From Gemmatimonadota bacterium (lineage in GTDB: Bacteria > Latescibacterota > UBA2968), in the NCBI GenBank assembly GCA_026705765.1, contig JAPPAB010000058.1, positions 1-61,122 on the forward strand: a stretch of 61,122 nucleotides of DNA. Reading direction: 5' to 3'. This document shows, piece by piece, positions 52,529-61,122 of this stretch. Both the position numbers and the translations under genes were made by a program. The notes below the pieces were generated by a model. It made no database searches, was not told the origin of the DNA, and saw only the letters and a list, made by a program, of their open reading frames with translations. Positions within the stretch are counted from its first letter, which is position 1. Each line of letters begins with the position of its first letter.

Positions 52529-53735
52529 GGCTATCTCCATTCTTTTTTCGCGATGGATCGAAATAGTTGACGACGCTGCGCGCGAGTATTTTGGCGCCTA
52601 TGATCAGGGCGCGTTCATCGATGTCGAAGTCGGGTGCATGTAAGGGCGGAGCACTTCCCCGGGCGGGCATGCATCCCAGGCGAAACAAGCTGCCGGGCAC
52701 ATGGTCGAGATAATTGGCAAAGTCTTCTCCCCCCATGCTCGGTTTGGCAATGGTCTGTACGTGTGTTTGACCCAATAGATCGATGGCATTTTGGCGGATC
52801 AGTTTGGTGAGCATGGGGTCGTTATTGACCGATGAGGGACCGGTGAGAAAACGAACATCAATTTGCGTGTCGGTGAGATTGGCTATGCCATTGGCAATTT
52901 TGAGGATGTGGTCCATGGCCTGGGCTTGAGAACTGCCACTGAGGGTGCGCAGGGTGCCGCGAAGCAGAGCCTGGCCAGGTATGACGTTGGGATTTTCGCC
53001 TGCAGAGATATGCCCAATTGATATGACTATCGGGTCGTAGGTATCTACATTGCGAGGCAATGATTGATAGAGCGCAGTGATGACCTGAGCGGCAGCGACG
53101 ATGGGGTCTCGCGTTTCCCGGGGGCGAGCGGCATGGCCGCCCCGGCCCTGGATGCAAATTTCTATTTCGGCACAATTGGCTGTGAGTACGCCCTTGCGCG
53201 TGCCCACGGTGCCTGCTGGACGCGAGGGATCGAGGTGAAGGCTGAGCAGACCGCAGACGTTTTTGAGGGCACCAAAGGCGATCATGTCTTTGGCACCCCG
53301 GTTGGTTTCTTCAGCTGGTTGAAAGATGGCGCGCCAGTGTACAGGCCACGGCAATATCTGGTCGCATTCCAGAAGGCCCAGAACAGCGCCGAGCACGGTG
53401 GCTGTATGACCATCGTGTCCACAGGCGTGCATTACGCCTGGTACGCGGCTGCGATAGGGCACGTTTTTGGCATCTTGTATGCGAAGTGCGTCGATATCGG
53501 CTCGCATGCCTATACGCGTTTTTTCCAATGTATTGTCGGCTATAACGCCACAACCTCTGGGACCCGTCTGTACATGGCATCCGGTCTGTTGTAATAATTT
53601 GACGAGATAGCGCGTGGTTTCCACTTCTCGACCGCTGGGTTCTGGATACATGTGCAGATCGCGGCGGACGCGTACAATTTTTTTGCGTTGAGCGTCAATG
53701 GCACGGTCGAGTTTTTGTGTCCATTTGTTGGGCAT
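52515..53735 (-). CDS. M20D-family amidohydrolase (hippurate/IAA-amino-acid hydrolase-like)
   Basis: The 406-residue protein has the M20 metal motifs: VMHACGHDGHTATVLGA near residue 105, FQPAEETNRGAKDMI near 140, and GGEDFANYLDHVPGS near 350, with the dimerisation lid domain in between (RGGHAARPRETRDPIVAAAQVI). It would deacylate an N-acyl amino acid. It overlaps the GCS2-type gene downstream. Its start lacks a clear ribosome site. Confidence 0.9.
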   Translation of the reverse strand: MPNKWTQKLDRAIDAQRKKIVRVRRDLHMYPEPSGREVETTRYLVKLLQQTGCHVQTGPRGCGVIADNTLEKTRIGMRADIDALRIQDAKNVPYRSRVPGVMHACGHDGHTATVLGAVLGLLECDQILPWPVHWRAIFQPAEETNRGAKDMIAFGALKNVCGLLSLHLDPSRPAGTVGTRKGVLTANCAEIEICIQGRGGHAARPRETRDPIVAAAQVITALYQSLPRNVDTYDPIVISIGHISAGENPNVIPGQALLRGTLRTLSGSSQAQAMDHILKIANGIANLTDTQIDVRFLTGPSSVNNDPMLTKLIRQNAIDLLGQTHVQTIAKPSMGGEDFANYLDHVPGSLFRLGCMPARGSAPPLHAPDFDIDERALIIGAKILARSVVNYFDPSRKKNGDSHDPT

Positions 53736-53905
53736 ATATCTTAAAATAGGAATTATTTTTTTTTATGCTATAAATTGTTTTAGCCAGTTCGCCTGTTGCT
53801 GAATGCCTATTTCCGCTTGACTTCGCGTCGTGTATGGTTGAAATTAGACGGGCATTTTAAGTTTTGTAAGTTAAATAATCGGGAGATATTTCCAAGGAGT
53901 GTGTT

Positions 53906-54124
53906 ATGTGGCGACGACAAGAAGTGCATCGCGATTTTTTCTGGGTAGGGCTCGTTGTTGGTCTTGCTCTTGGCGGACTCGCTATTCTGGGATTGTTTTT
54001 GGGAACGGAAGCGGGGCGGAATACACGCTCGCGCCTGGGAGAAGCCGTTCAACGCGTGCGTAGCCGTTTTAATGGTTCCGCAAAATCTCAGGAATCACCT
54101 GCTGAAGCGGGATATATAGATTAG
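53906..54124 (+). CDS. Small YtxH-like membrane protein
   Basis: A 72-residue protein with one membrane helix (about 11-32: FFWVGLVVGLALGGLAILGLFL) followed by GTEAGRNTRSRLGEAVQRVRSRF, the YtxH pattern of a helix then a basic amphipathic helix. AAGGAG precedes the ATG by 7-8 bases. Function in general stress is suspected for the family but unproven. Confidence 0.78.
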   Translation: MWRRQEVHRDFFWVGLVVGLALGGLAILGLFLGTEAGRNTRSRLGEAVQRVRSRFNGSAKSQESPAEAGYID

Positions 54125-54179
54125 AAGAATTTCAAGATGGGTGAGTTTCTGGTTTGAACTAACCGAGTAGAGAGGTGAG

Positions 54180-54224
54180 ACGCGAGAAGTAAGACGCGAG
54201 AGCGTTTTTACTTCTTGCGTTTTT
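54180..54224 (+). terminator. Nested hairpin between the ytxH-like and trmH-like genes
   Basis: ACGCGAGAAGTAA (54180-54192) pairs with TTACTTCTTGCGT (54208-54220) with one G-T, and the loop holds ACGC-GAGA-GCGT. A T-run follows. It is likely a terminator for the gene ending at 54124, though it lies only about 10 bases before the next start. Confidence 0.55.
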
Positions 54225-54231
54225 GTATCTG

Positions 54232-54735
54232 ATGAATTTGCTTTCTAAACCCGATGGATATCCCATTTATGCCGTTGTGGAAAATGTTCGTTCACTGTTT
54301 AATGTGGGCGCAATTTTTCGCTCGGCAGACGGGATCAATGCATCGGGGGTTTATTTGACGGGGTTTACGGGGTGTCCCCCGCGCAAGGAGATCAGCCGCG
54401 TGGCGTTGGGCGCAGAAGAGGCCGTGCCCTGGCATTATGAACGGGATACAGAAGAGGTAATTGGCGGTTTGCGCTCACAAGGTGTGCAGGTGGTTGCATT
54501 AGAGCAAACGCCAGATAGTGTCGATTTTCGAAATTTTTGCTATCGCTGGCCGGTGGCTGTGATTTTGGGCCATGAGGTGATGGGCGTGCGTCCCGAGACA
54601 CTGTGTTTGTGCGACGGCGTTGTGCATATTCCAATGTTGGGAACAAAAGTGTCTCTAAATGTGTCTGTAGCTACAGGGGTTATGCTTTATGAACTGTTGT
54701 CCATTTTTGAGAGACAACGAGATAGGGAGTGGTAA
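54232..54735 (+). CDS. TrmH/SpoU-family RNA 2'-O-methyltransferase
   Basis: A 167-residue SPOUT methyltransferase. ENVRSLFNVGAIFRSADG (motif 1), VILGHEVMGVRPETL (motif 2) and IPMLGTKVSLNVSVATGVMLYELL (motif 3) are the knot motifs that bind S-adenosylmethionine. It methylates the ribose of rRNA or tRNA; the target is unknown. ATG 54232 is taken as the start; an upstream TTG is less likely. A strong hairpin lies just before it and there is no clear ribosome site, so initiation is uncertain. Confidence 0.87.
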   Translation: MNLLSKPDGYPIYAVVENVRSLFNVGAIFRSADGINASGVYLTGFTGCPPRKEISRVALGAEEAVPWHYERDTEEVIGGLRSQGVQVVALEQTPDSVDFRNFCYRWPVAVILGHEVMGVRPETLCLCDGVVHIPMLGTKVSLNVSVATGVMLYELLSIFERQRDREW

Positions 54736-54838
54736 ATTACTCACACAAAGACACTAAGCCACAAAGGGGACAGGGGCTGGTTGGGTTGAGTGGTTGGGAC
54801 TGGCCGCTTTGCCGACGACTGAGAAAGGACGTATCCCG

Positions 54839-56041
54839 ATGAATTTACGCTTTTGCGCTGTGCTGTGTATGCTTATGGTCTTGAATGGAGAGGAACTGCG
54901 GGCTGAAACGAAGGTGTTTTGGGTGGCTAACGGTCCTATGGCATCGGATTTTGATGGCGATGGCGAGGTGACGTTTACCGATTTTTTGCACCTTGTCAAT
55001 AATTTTAATGCGGATCCCGAGGATGAGAGCTATGACCCTCGCACGGACTTGGATGAGGACGGGGTCACGAATTTTAACGATTTTTTGGCATTTAGTTCTT
55101 CTTATGGTCAAGCGCAAACATCTGATGAACCGAGCGGAGATCGATATATTATTTATGTGGCGGATGTAGATGATAGTTCGGTTATAGCACTGGATTCCGA
55201 TTCACATCTGATACTCGATTATCTGCCCTATCGCGGTCCGGGTGGGGTGATAGTGTCTGCGGATCAGCAGTCGATTTATGTGGCGGAAGTGTTTGGGTTT
55301 TACAAGATGGATACCCGCCATCAGGTAGAGTTTAGCGTGCCTGTTGAATCGCGGGGTAAAGCGGTGCTGAGTCCCGATCAGACGCGGGCTTATGTGGCCG
55401 ATCAAATACAGGATCTGGTTCGCGTGGTGGATGTGGTGAATGGCGTTACCATAGATTCTGTCCTGGTGGGAGATCGACCAATTGACGTCGCGCTCTCGCC
55501 CGATGGCACAAAGTTGTATGTGGCAAATCAAACCGATCGAAATGTGGTCGTTGTGGATCTGGCAACCATGACGGTTACGGCGAGGATAGCTATCGGTGAT
55601 ATTCCGTTAGAGATCTCAATTACGCAGGATGGCACGCGCGCTTATGTGACAAATTGGAGTCGCGGTGTGATTTCTGTTTTGGATCTCAATACCAATCAGG
55701 TGGTGGGTGCGCTCCAGATTGATCAGGGGGGGGCGTTTGGCGCAGAGTTTTCGCCCGATAAAAAATTATTATACGTAAGCGCAGTGGGTGTGTTGTTGGA
55801 AATTGATGTGGAGCGCAATTTAATTGTTCGCACATTGCGATTGGGGAATGATTCGACGATACTCGGGGTTTCTCCCGATGGCTCTCGAGCTTATGTTGCA
55901 ACGCTTGTGCGACAGGCTGGAGGACCGGGGCTTACGGTGGTGGATTTGAATGAGTGGCGGATTCTCGGACGGATACGGGGATTCTTTTTCCCGAGGGAGA
56001 TCGCGTTTCGAGTTGTGCCGAGGATTACGGAATCTCAGTGA
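54839..56041 (+). CDS. Secreted dockerin-like protein with YVTN beta-propeller
   Basis: The 400-residue protein has a signal peptide (to about 20), then two Ca2+-loop repeats typical of type I dockerins (DFDGDGEVTFTDFLHLVNNF and DLDEDGVTNFNDFLAFSSSYG, about 35-90). A YVTN-type propeller follows (about 110-395) with repeats such as LSPDGTKLYVANQTDRNVVVVDLATMTV and SPDGSRAYVATL. AAAGGA lies about 10 bases before ATG 54839. The dockerin-like part might bind a cohesin partner, or simply bind Ca2+. Confidence 0.82.
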   Translation: MNLRFCAVLCMLMVLNGEELRAETKVFWVANGPMASDFDGDGEVTFTDFLHLVNNFNADPEDESYDPRTDLDEDGVTNFNDFLAFSSSYGQAQTSDEPSGDRYIIYVADVDDSSVIALDSDSHLILDYLPYRGPGGVIVSADQQSIYVAEVFGFYKMDTRHQVEFSVPVESRGKAVLSPDQTRAYVADQIQDLVRVVDVVNGVTIDSVLVGDRPIDVALSPDGTKLYVANQTDRNVVVVDLATMTVTARIAIGDIPLEISITQDGTRAYVTNWSRGVISVLDLNTNQVVGALQIDQGGAFGAEFSPDKKLLYVSAVGVLLEIDVERNLIVRTLRLGNDSTILGVSPDGSRAYVATLVRQAGGPGLTVVDLNEWRILGRIRGFFFPREIAFRVVPRITESQ

Positions 56042-56077
56042 GGCGAGTGAGCAAGTTGGTCTATGGAGAAAGCGGCC

Positions 56078-56779
56078 TTAGTGGTCGCTTTTTTTATTGG
56101 GTATCAGCAGGTCGAGGCATTCTGCCATGAGGATATTGATGCGTTCAAATTCGCGTTGGTCTGTCAGTATTTCGCGGGCGGGCTGAATGTAGGGTGCATC
56201 GACGATTTCGTGCCCACAGTTATCGATCAATGCCCGGGCTGCGTTGGGCGTTGTTTCCAGATGGAATTGCAATGCGAAGATCTGATCGCCTACCGAGAAT
56301 GCCTGATGCTTACAGGAACGGCTTTTGGCGAGGTGTGTTGCGCCAGCGGGGAGATCAAATGTGTCGCCATGCCAGTGAAAAACTTTGCCGGCTCGTGCGA
56401 ATAACAGCCCGATTTTTTCAGGTGTTTGCACGCCCTCAATGGGAAACCAGCCGATTTCTTTGTGGTTATTTGGATAGACTTTGGCTCCGAATGCGTCGGC
56501 AATGAGTTGGGCACCCAGGCAGACGCCCAGTATTCGGGTACCGGTATTTATTGCCTGTTTCAAAAATTCCTTCTCTCGTATGAGCCAGGGGCAGTCGCGT
56601 TCGTCATAGACGCCCATGGGTCCCCCCAGGACGATTAATAGATCCATTTCATCGGCTGATGGCAATGGCTCTCCGGCAAAGAGGCGCGTGCGCGAGATTT
56701 GAGCGCGGCGCGCTTTTGCCCAGGATGCAATGCTGCCGAGTCCTTCAAAAGGTACATGCTGGAGATAGTGCAGTTTCAT
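56078..56779 (-). CDS. Class I glutamine amidotransferase (GATase1) protein
   Basis: The 233-residue protein has the triad motifs GVCLGAQLIADAFGA (nucleophile Cys near residue 87), GWFPIE and FALQFHLETTP (His/Glu). It resembles stand-alone GMP-synthase-like amidotransferases and gamma-glutamyl hydrolases. ATG 56779 is chosen over an in-frame TTG at 56797. It is 4 bases after the oxidoreductase stop and is the last gene of the 56.1-60.9 kb operon. Confidence 0.83.
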   Translation of the reverse strand: MKLHYLQHVPFEGLGSIASWAKARRAQISRTRLFAGEPLPSADEMDLLIVLGGPMGVYDERDCPWLIREKEFLKQAINTGTRILGVCLGAQLIADAFGAKVYPNNHKEIGWFPIEGVQTPEKIGLLFARAGKVFHWHGDTFDLPAGATHLAKSRSCKHQAFSVGDQIFALQFHLETTPNAARALIDNCGHEIVDAPYIQPAREILTDQREFERINILMAECLDLLIPNKKSDH

Positions 56780-56783
56780 GATT

Positions 56784-57782
56784 TCAGGAAATGTCAACGG
56801 GTTGTTGTGTTTTTATGGACTCGTAGATGGCGTCCATGGTTTTCATGTTGCCAATGCTGTTTTCGGGCGGGATGCGGTGGGCTTGCCCGGTATCGAGGCA
56901 ATCGCATAGATGATGGAGCTGGTTCAGGAATTGAAAGACGGGTTCAAATTCATGGGTTTCAACGCCATCGCGGGTGCGGACCTCAAGGGTCGTGGGCTGG
57001 TTTTCGTTGTTCCAGGCGCGTTCTGTTCGCAACATGCCATGGGTGCCTGAGATTTCAAAATATTGTGAGGAGGCCATTTTGAAGCTGAATGTGAGTTGTG
57101 CGGTGACGTGGTTGGGAAATTCGTAGATGGCGATAATTGTTTCATCCACTTCTCGACCAAATTCTCCCGTGGCATAGACGCGGATGGGGTCGGCGTTGGC
57201 TATGAAGCGGGCGTGATGGGTGTTGTAACACCCCAGGTCATAGACTGCGCCTCCGCCTTTTTCTTTGTTGAAACGCCAGTTGAGTTCGGGTTTTCGGCGG
57301 TCGTCTGAAACGCCCGTGCAAAAGGTGCTGCGAATATTGCTCAGAGGTCCGATTTTTCCACTGTCGAGAATTTCTTTGGCTTTTAGATGTACGGGGTGAT
57401 GGCGAAATTTAAAGGCTTCGGCGAGGAGGATATTATTGGCTTTGGCGCAGGCGACCATTTCTCGGCATTCTGCAGCGGTTTGTGTGATGGGTTTTTCACA
57501 GAGGATGGCACGAACTTTTTGAGATATTGCAATGCGATTGCTCAGGCTGGCGTGAAAGCAGCCCCATGTGCAGATGATGGCGATGTCGAGGTTTTCATTG
57601 TCGAGCATCAGGTCGAGATCGGTATAACCTTTTCGGACGTCAAATTCGCCGCGATATCTCTCAACTGCTTCGGGCAAGACATCGCAGACTGCGACGATTT
57701 CTGCGCGGTCAGATTGTGCAGCAGCCCGACCATGAGCGCGCGAGATACCGCCAGCACCGACAATTCCAATGCGATAAGACAT
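56784..57782 (-). CDS. Gfo/Idh/MocA-family oxidoreductase
   Basis: The 332-residue NAD(P)-binding protein opens with IGIVGAGGISRAHGRAA and carries CEKPITQTAAECREM near residue 95 with the conserved Lys, then GGGAVYDLGCYNTHHARFI near 170. AGGAG precedes ATG 57782; extensions further upstream overlap the SGNH gene and are rejected. It lies in an operon with an SGNH esterase, an M14 peptidase-like protein and a sulfatase, and would act on the freed sugar. Confidence 0.88.
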   Translation of the reverse strand: MSYRIGIVGAGGISRAHGRAAAQSDRAEIVAVCDVLPEAVERYRGEFDVRKGYTDLDLMLDNENLDIAIICTWGCFHASLSNRIAISQKVRAILCEKPITQTAAECREMVACAKANNILLAEAFKFRHHPVHLKAKEILDSGKIGPLSNIRSTFCTGVSDDRRKPELNWRFNKEKGGGAVYDLGCYNTHHARFIANADPIRVYATGEFGREVDETIIAIYEFPNHVTAQLTFSFKMASSQYFEISGTHGMLRTERAWNNENQPTTLEVRTRDGVETHEFEPVFQFLNQLHHLCDCLDTGQAHRIPPENSIGNMKTMDAIYESIKTQQPVDIS

Positions 57783-57804
57783 GTAAAACTCCTGAAAAAA
57801 ATTC

Positions 57805-58419
57805 TCAATCCAATATATCCAATATATGTCGCGCAACAGATTCGGCCAGCACGGCAGAGCCTTCTTTTGAAAAATGCACGTTGGCGGGGAGTTGTATATC
57901 GTCAAGGCGTTCCATAGCATAGGTATAGAGGTCATGTGTGGGAATGCCGTGTGCAGCCATGACTTTTTGCGCGATGGCGTTGTATTCAATTTCGTCGCCG
58001 GGTTTGCGGATGGACGTGCCTTCGGGAACCGGTGTGGTGGCGCACCAGATGAGTTTGGCTCCGGTTTGTGCGAGGCGTTTGACCAGGGTGTCGAGGTTTT
58101 GTTCGTATTGGTCGGCAGGTACATGGTGTTGGCCCTGCGGTGGATCGACGCGTTCTCCGCTTTCTGTCATATAGACGATGTCGTGTAAGCCCCAGTTGAA
58201 GTGGATGACATCCCAGGAACCGTCACCGAGCCAGTTTTCGATTTCTTCGATGCCGCGCTTTGTCGGTCCGCAGTTGGTGAGCGGGCGGTGGAGATTGGCT
58301 TTGCCTTTGAGTAATTCGCGTACGGGGACGGTATAGCCAATGGAGATGGAGTCCCCAATGATCAGTACGCGGGGAAGGCCGGGGACATCTTCAATGGGTT
58401 CGAATGCTGGGTTATTCAC
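57805..58419 (-). CDS. SGNH/GDSL-type hydrolase
   Basis: The 204-residue protein has [16 protein letters not shown] near residue 17 (block I Ser), [10 protein letters not shown] near 75 (block III Asn replaced by Trp-Gly-Leu-His context) and ANVHFSKEG near 180, where the block V DxxH normally provides catalytic Asp and His; here the motif reads NVHF. It probably removes acetyl or similar esters from a sugar. Start is GTG 58419, with AAAAGGAG upstream, overlapping the stop of the M14-like gene. Confidence 0.8.
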   Translation of the reverse strand: MNNPAFEPIEDVPGLPRVLIIGDSISIGYTVPVRELLKGKANLHRPLTNCGPTKRGIEEIENWLGDGSWDVIHFNWGLHDIVYMTESGERVDPPQGQHHVPADQYEQNLDTLVKRLAQTGAKLIWCATTPVPEGTSIRKPGDEIEYNAIAQKVMAAHGIPTHDLYTYAMERLDDIQLPANVHFSKEGSAVLAESVARHILDILD

Positions 58420-59156
58420 GTGGTTCTCCTTTTGGGTGACGGCGAATAGTGATCGAGGATCATGTCAAGGGCGAGCAGGTGTACTTTAGCTCGCCTATCC
58501 ATAGGCCAGTTGGATGATGTTTCAGTGATCATGACGTGGTCGGCATGATGGATATAGACATAAGAGGTAAAACCGCTTTCACCCCAGGCGGGATCGACTT
58601 GCAAGACGCCCTCTGCGAGTGGGATATCGGTTTCACCGGTATCCGCATCCAGGGGGCCAATTTTTTTTGCCTGTTGTGCGATGGCTGGGGCCAACCACGC
58701 GCTATCGCTTTTGCCTTCGTAAAAATAAGTACCTGTTGCGTCGTAATCTTCGTGCATGTCGAGAAAGACGTCAAAACGATATCCCGCAATCTGCTGTTTG
58801 ACAAGGATGGATTCGGGAACTTCGTTTTTGAAAGCGCGATTGATGTCTTCACCCTGGATATTTTCTCGCTGGTTGTTGACGTATCCAGAAGGGTTGACAC
58901 AGGGTAGAACGATGATGTGAAAGCGCTGGATTATATCTACGATATCGCGTTCGAAAAATTGAAGGATGGCTTCGACGCCCGCGGGTTCATCGCCGTGTAC
59001 ACCTGCCGAGAGGAGAATATTCGGTTTTGATGGCGCGGGTTTGCCAATTGTGAGGCAATGAAAAGCATAACCGTGAACATGGCCAATGATGCGATGGGCA
59101 ATGTCGGGGTGCGCGATATTTTTTAAGCAGTTTTCAAAAGTGGTGTAGTCTGGCAT
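58416..59156 (-). CDS. M14-type zinc carboxypeptidase / desuccinylase-like protein
   Basis: The 246-residue protein has [13 protein letters not shown] near residue 52 (HxxE zinc ligands), [23 protein letters not shown] near 105 and [16 protein letters not shown] near 148 with another His/Glu. The order matches the M14/AstE-AspA superfamily. It may remove an acyl group from an amino acid or amino sugar. Its stop overlaps the SGNH start. It follows the sulfatase by about 40 bases. Confidence 0.83.
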   Translation of the reverse strand: MPDYTTFENCLKNIAHPDIAHRIIGHVHGYAFHCLTIGKPAPSKPNILLSAGVHGDEPAGVEAILQFFERDIVDIIQRFHIIVLPCVNPSGYVNNQRENIQGEDINRAFKNEVPESILVKQQIAGYRFDVFLDMHEDYDATGTYFYEGKSDSAWLAPAIAQQAKKIGPLDADTGETDIPLAEGVLQVDPAWGESGFTSYVYIHHADHVMITETSSNWPMDRRAKVHLLALDMILDHYSPSPKRRTT

Positions 59157-59199
59157 GGGATTAATCGGACTATCTAATATGAATGGTTTTTTTCAGTGC

Positions 59200-60858
59200 T
59201 TATGCGTTGTGCCATGCGTCTTCCCAGGGCGTGCCTTCGAGCGATTCTGCGGCGATATCTCGGGGACCGCGTTTGAGTACTTGTTCTTTATATTTTTCGA
59301 TGCTCAATTTGTCGGGCGATAAGGTGGTTTCTTTGCTGATGGCGCGGGTAAATGCTTCGGCAAAGGTTTCGATGCTGTCTTTTTCATCTTCGGGCAAGCG
59401 CTTGGGCCAGGGGCCGTCGTTGAGGATGACCGTGCGGCATTCTTCTTCTGTGGGTATGCGGGCAGGACCGGGATACGAGCGCAACCTGTCGCCGTCAAGC
59501 GAATTACTCAGGCCATATTGTCGTTCCCAGACGGTGATTTGATCGCGAAATTTTGACGCCAATGCGGGGTTTTCGGCGATGAGGTTGTGCTGTTCGTGTG
59601 GATCGTTTTCAAGATGGTAGAGTTCTTCGATTCCGCCGCGGGCAAAAAAGGCGTATTTGTGTTTCTGGTTGCGCGCTGAAATCCAGCGTCCTTTGCCTTT
59701 GCCATAGTCTATAATCGCGGATTCTCGGGGCTTCGTCAGGCCCTCACCTGTTGTGCCGAGGAGATTCGCTCCTGGTAACGGGCCGTGTTCTTCTGGGTAC
59801 TGGAGGTCGAGTTCTTCTATGAGGGTGGGAAAGAAGTCGAGCAGGCTGACGAGGTCATCGCGTTGTTGCCCTGCTCGCGTTTTGCCGGGCCAGCGGAGGA
59901 GATATGGAATGCGGACGGAGGATTCATAGGGGCAATTTTTTTGCGAGAGGCCGTGTTCGCCCATCATTTCACCGTGGTCTGAGACAAAGAGGACGACGGT
60001 GTTATCGGATAGACCGAGGGTTTCGAGTTCATTCAAAATGCGACCGATGCCGTCGTCAACATGGGAGATGAGGCCATAGTAAAGGGCGCGCAGGCGGCGC
60101 AGGCGGTCGGGGTCGCGATGGGCACCGTCCAGACGTCCGCGGCTGCCGTAAAAATTGGGGGGCAGGGTTTCGATAGGGCGGTCGGCAAAGGGCGGAAGTT
60201 CCATGTCGTCGGGGTCGTACATGTCGTCGTACGGTTCACAGGGCGCAAAGGGCGGATGCGGTGATATCCAGGAACTCCACAGGAAAAAGGGTTGATTGGT
60301 GCGATAGCGCGTGTGTTCGCGGAGAAAGTCAATGGACTGGTCGGCGACCCAGGTGTTTTTGTGATGTTCAACGGGTATGCCACAGGTTTGGGGCTGGAAG
60401 AAGAGCAGATCGCGGATGCCTTTGGGATATCGGGTGCGAACGCTATTCTTTCGCAGATAGCGGAGGTAGTCGTCATTGACCCAATGATCGATGCCTTCTT
60501 CCATTGTGAGGAGATTTCGGAAGCCGTAGTGCCGACCGTGAAAGTGCATTTTCCCAATGCCCTGTGTCCAGTACCCGGCGCGTAGAAGAAGCGTCATGAT
60601 GGTGGGAAGTTCGGGTAAGGGACCAGGTAGCGCACTGTTGTCTGTCCAGTGGTGCCGGGACATTCTGTGACCGGTGATAAAACTCATGCGTGCGGCAACG
60701 CAGACGGGGGTGGGCGTGACGGCCTGTGTAAAGCGTACACCCGAATTGGCGAGTGCGTCAAGGTTGGGCGTGCGGATTGTTGTATTTCCAGCGCAGTTCA
60801 TGGCATCTGCACGCTGCTGGTCGGTCATGAGGACGAGAATGTTGGGGCGATCTGGCAT
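59200..60858 (-). CDS. Sulfatase (type I, CxAxR active site)
   Basis: The 552-residue alkaline-phosphatase-superfamily enzyme hydrolyses sulfate esters. Seen are PNILVLMTDQQRADAM (metal-binding Asp pair) near residue 5, PTPVCVAARMSFITGHR near 48-65 with the Cys that must become formylglycine, and LFVSDHGEMMGEHG near 290. CxAxR replaces the more usual CxPxR. No signal peptide is seen from ATG 60858; earlier in-frame starts run into guaB. It heads the operon with the M14, SGNH, Gfo/Idh and GATase genes. Confidence 0.88.
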   Translation of the reverse strand: MPDRPNILVLMTDQQRADAMNCAGNTTIRTPNLDALANSGVRFTQAVTPTPVCVAARMSFITGHRMSRHHWTDNSALPGPLPELPTIMTLLLRAGYWTQGIGKMHFHGRHYGFRNLLTMEEGIDHWVNDDYLRYLRKNSVRTRYPKGIRDLLFFQPQTCGIPVEHHKNTWVADQSIDFLREHTRYRTNQPFFLWSSWISPHPPFAPCEPYDDMYDPDDMELPPFADRPIETLPPNFYGSRGRLDGAHRDPDRLRRLRALYYGLISHVDDGIGRILNELETLGLSDNTVVLFVSDHGEMMGEHGLSQKNCPYESSVRIPYLLRWPGKTRAGQQRDDLVSLLDFFPTLIEELDLQYPEEHGPLPGANLLGTTGEGLTKPRESAIIDYGKGKGRWISARNQKHKYAFFARGGIEELYHLENDPHEQHNLIAENPALASKFRDQITVWERQYGLSNSLDGDRLRSYPGPARIPTEEECRTVILNDGPWPKRLPEDEKDSIETFAEAFTRAISKETTLSPDKLSIEKYKEQVLKRGPRDIAAESLEGTPWEDAWHNA

Positions 60859-60869
60859 GGTATTTGATA

Positions 60870-61122
<253 letters not shown>

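Overview
The window reads as a chromosome segment of a Gram-negative bacterium of moderate GC content. It encodes lipoproteins, an Omp85 barrel, a LysM amidase, ribosomal protein S1, ThiI, ThiL and GuaB. The mix of phytanoyl-CoA dioxygenase-like proteins, Gfo/Idh oxidoreductases, a sulfatase, a creatininase-family hydrolase, a heparinase-like lyase, a CehA-like hydrolase and inositol-phosphate synthase is typical of marine or sponge-associated lineages such as Latescibacterota, Poribacteria or other FCB-like groups. That placement is inference from gene content only; there is no rRNA in the window.

Layout. 1-3.3 kb: two convergent proteins of unknown function, one cut by the window edge and the other joining a HicB-like domain, a winged helix and a beta-propeller. 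3.3-3.8 kb: non-coding, with hairpins. 3.8-10.4 kb: a tight plus-strand catabolic operon (FAD oxidoreductase, heparinase-like lyase, creatininase-type amidohydrolase, Gfo/Idh oxidoreductase, formamidase-like hydrolase, sugar-phosphate isomerase). 10.4-10.5 kb: a tRNA-like element with an odd anticodon arm. 10.5-20.5 kb: minus-strand dioxygenases, a substrate-binding protein/HAMP sensor/OFA transporter operon, and hydrolases. 20.7-23.2 kb: a PIN-type toxin-antitoxin pair, a HIT protein and inositol-phosphate synthase, with a divergent LysR regulator.

24.3-35.1 kb is a long minus-strand block that looks like an envelope-stress supercluster. It holds PspA, a winged-helix membrane protein, three PspB-like membrane/coiled-coil proteins, a 56-residue membrane protein, an ECF sigma factor, an NfeD-like protein, a flotillin, a TPR histidine kinase, a sigma-54 activator/response regulator, a SpoIIE-type phosphatase and ThiI. 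A sequence fitting the -24/-12 sigma-54 promoter (GG-N10-GC) lies about 70 bases before pspA and is framed by a perfect 8-bp inverted repeat. The cluster therefore carries both a possible activator and its target promoter.

35.4-43.7 kb: LysM amidase, CopA copper ATPase, M29 aminopeptidase, a eukaryote-type HisA with ThiL, an RF-like GGQ protein and S1. 43.9-49.3 kb: a second envelope-linked operon in which an ECF sigma factor and a membrane-anchored probable anti-sigma factor are translationally coupled to a secreted caspase-like protease with a C-terminal outer-membrane barrel. A DUF4252-Omp85 fusion and a DUF4097-type lipoprotein follow. This operon and the Psp block are the best candidates for undescribed systems. 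49.4-61.1 kb: ankyrin and Fic proteins, a GCS2-type ligase with an M20 amidohydrolase, YtxH, TrmH, a dockerin-like YVTN propeller protein, a five-gene sulfatase/esterase/oxidoreductase operon and the 3' end of guaB. No rRNA, CRISPR array, transposase or integrase was recognised.
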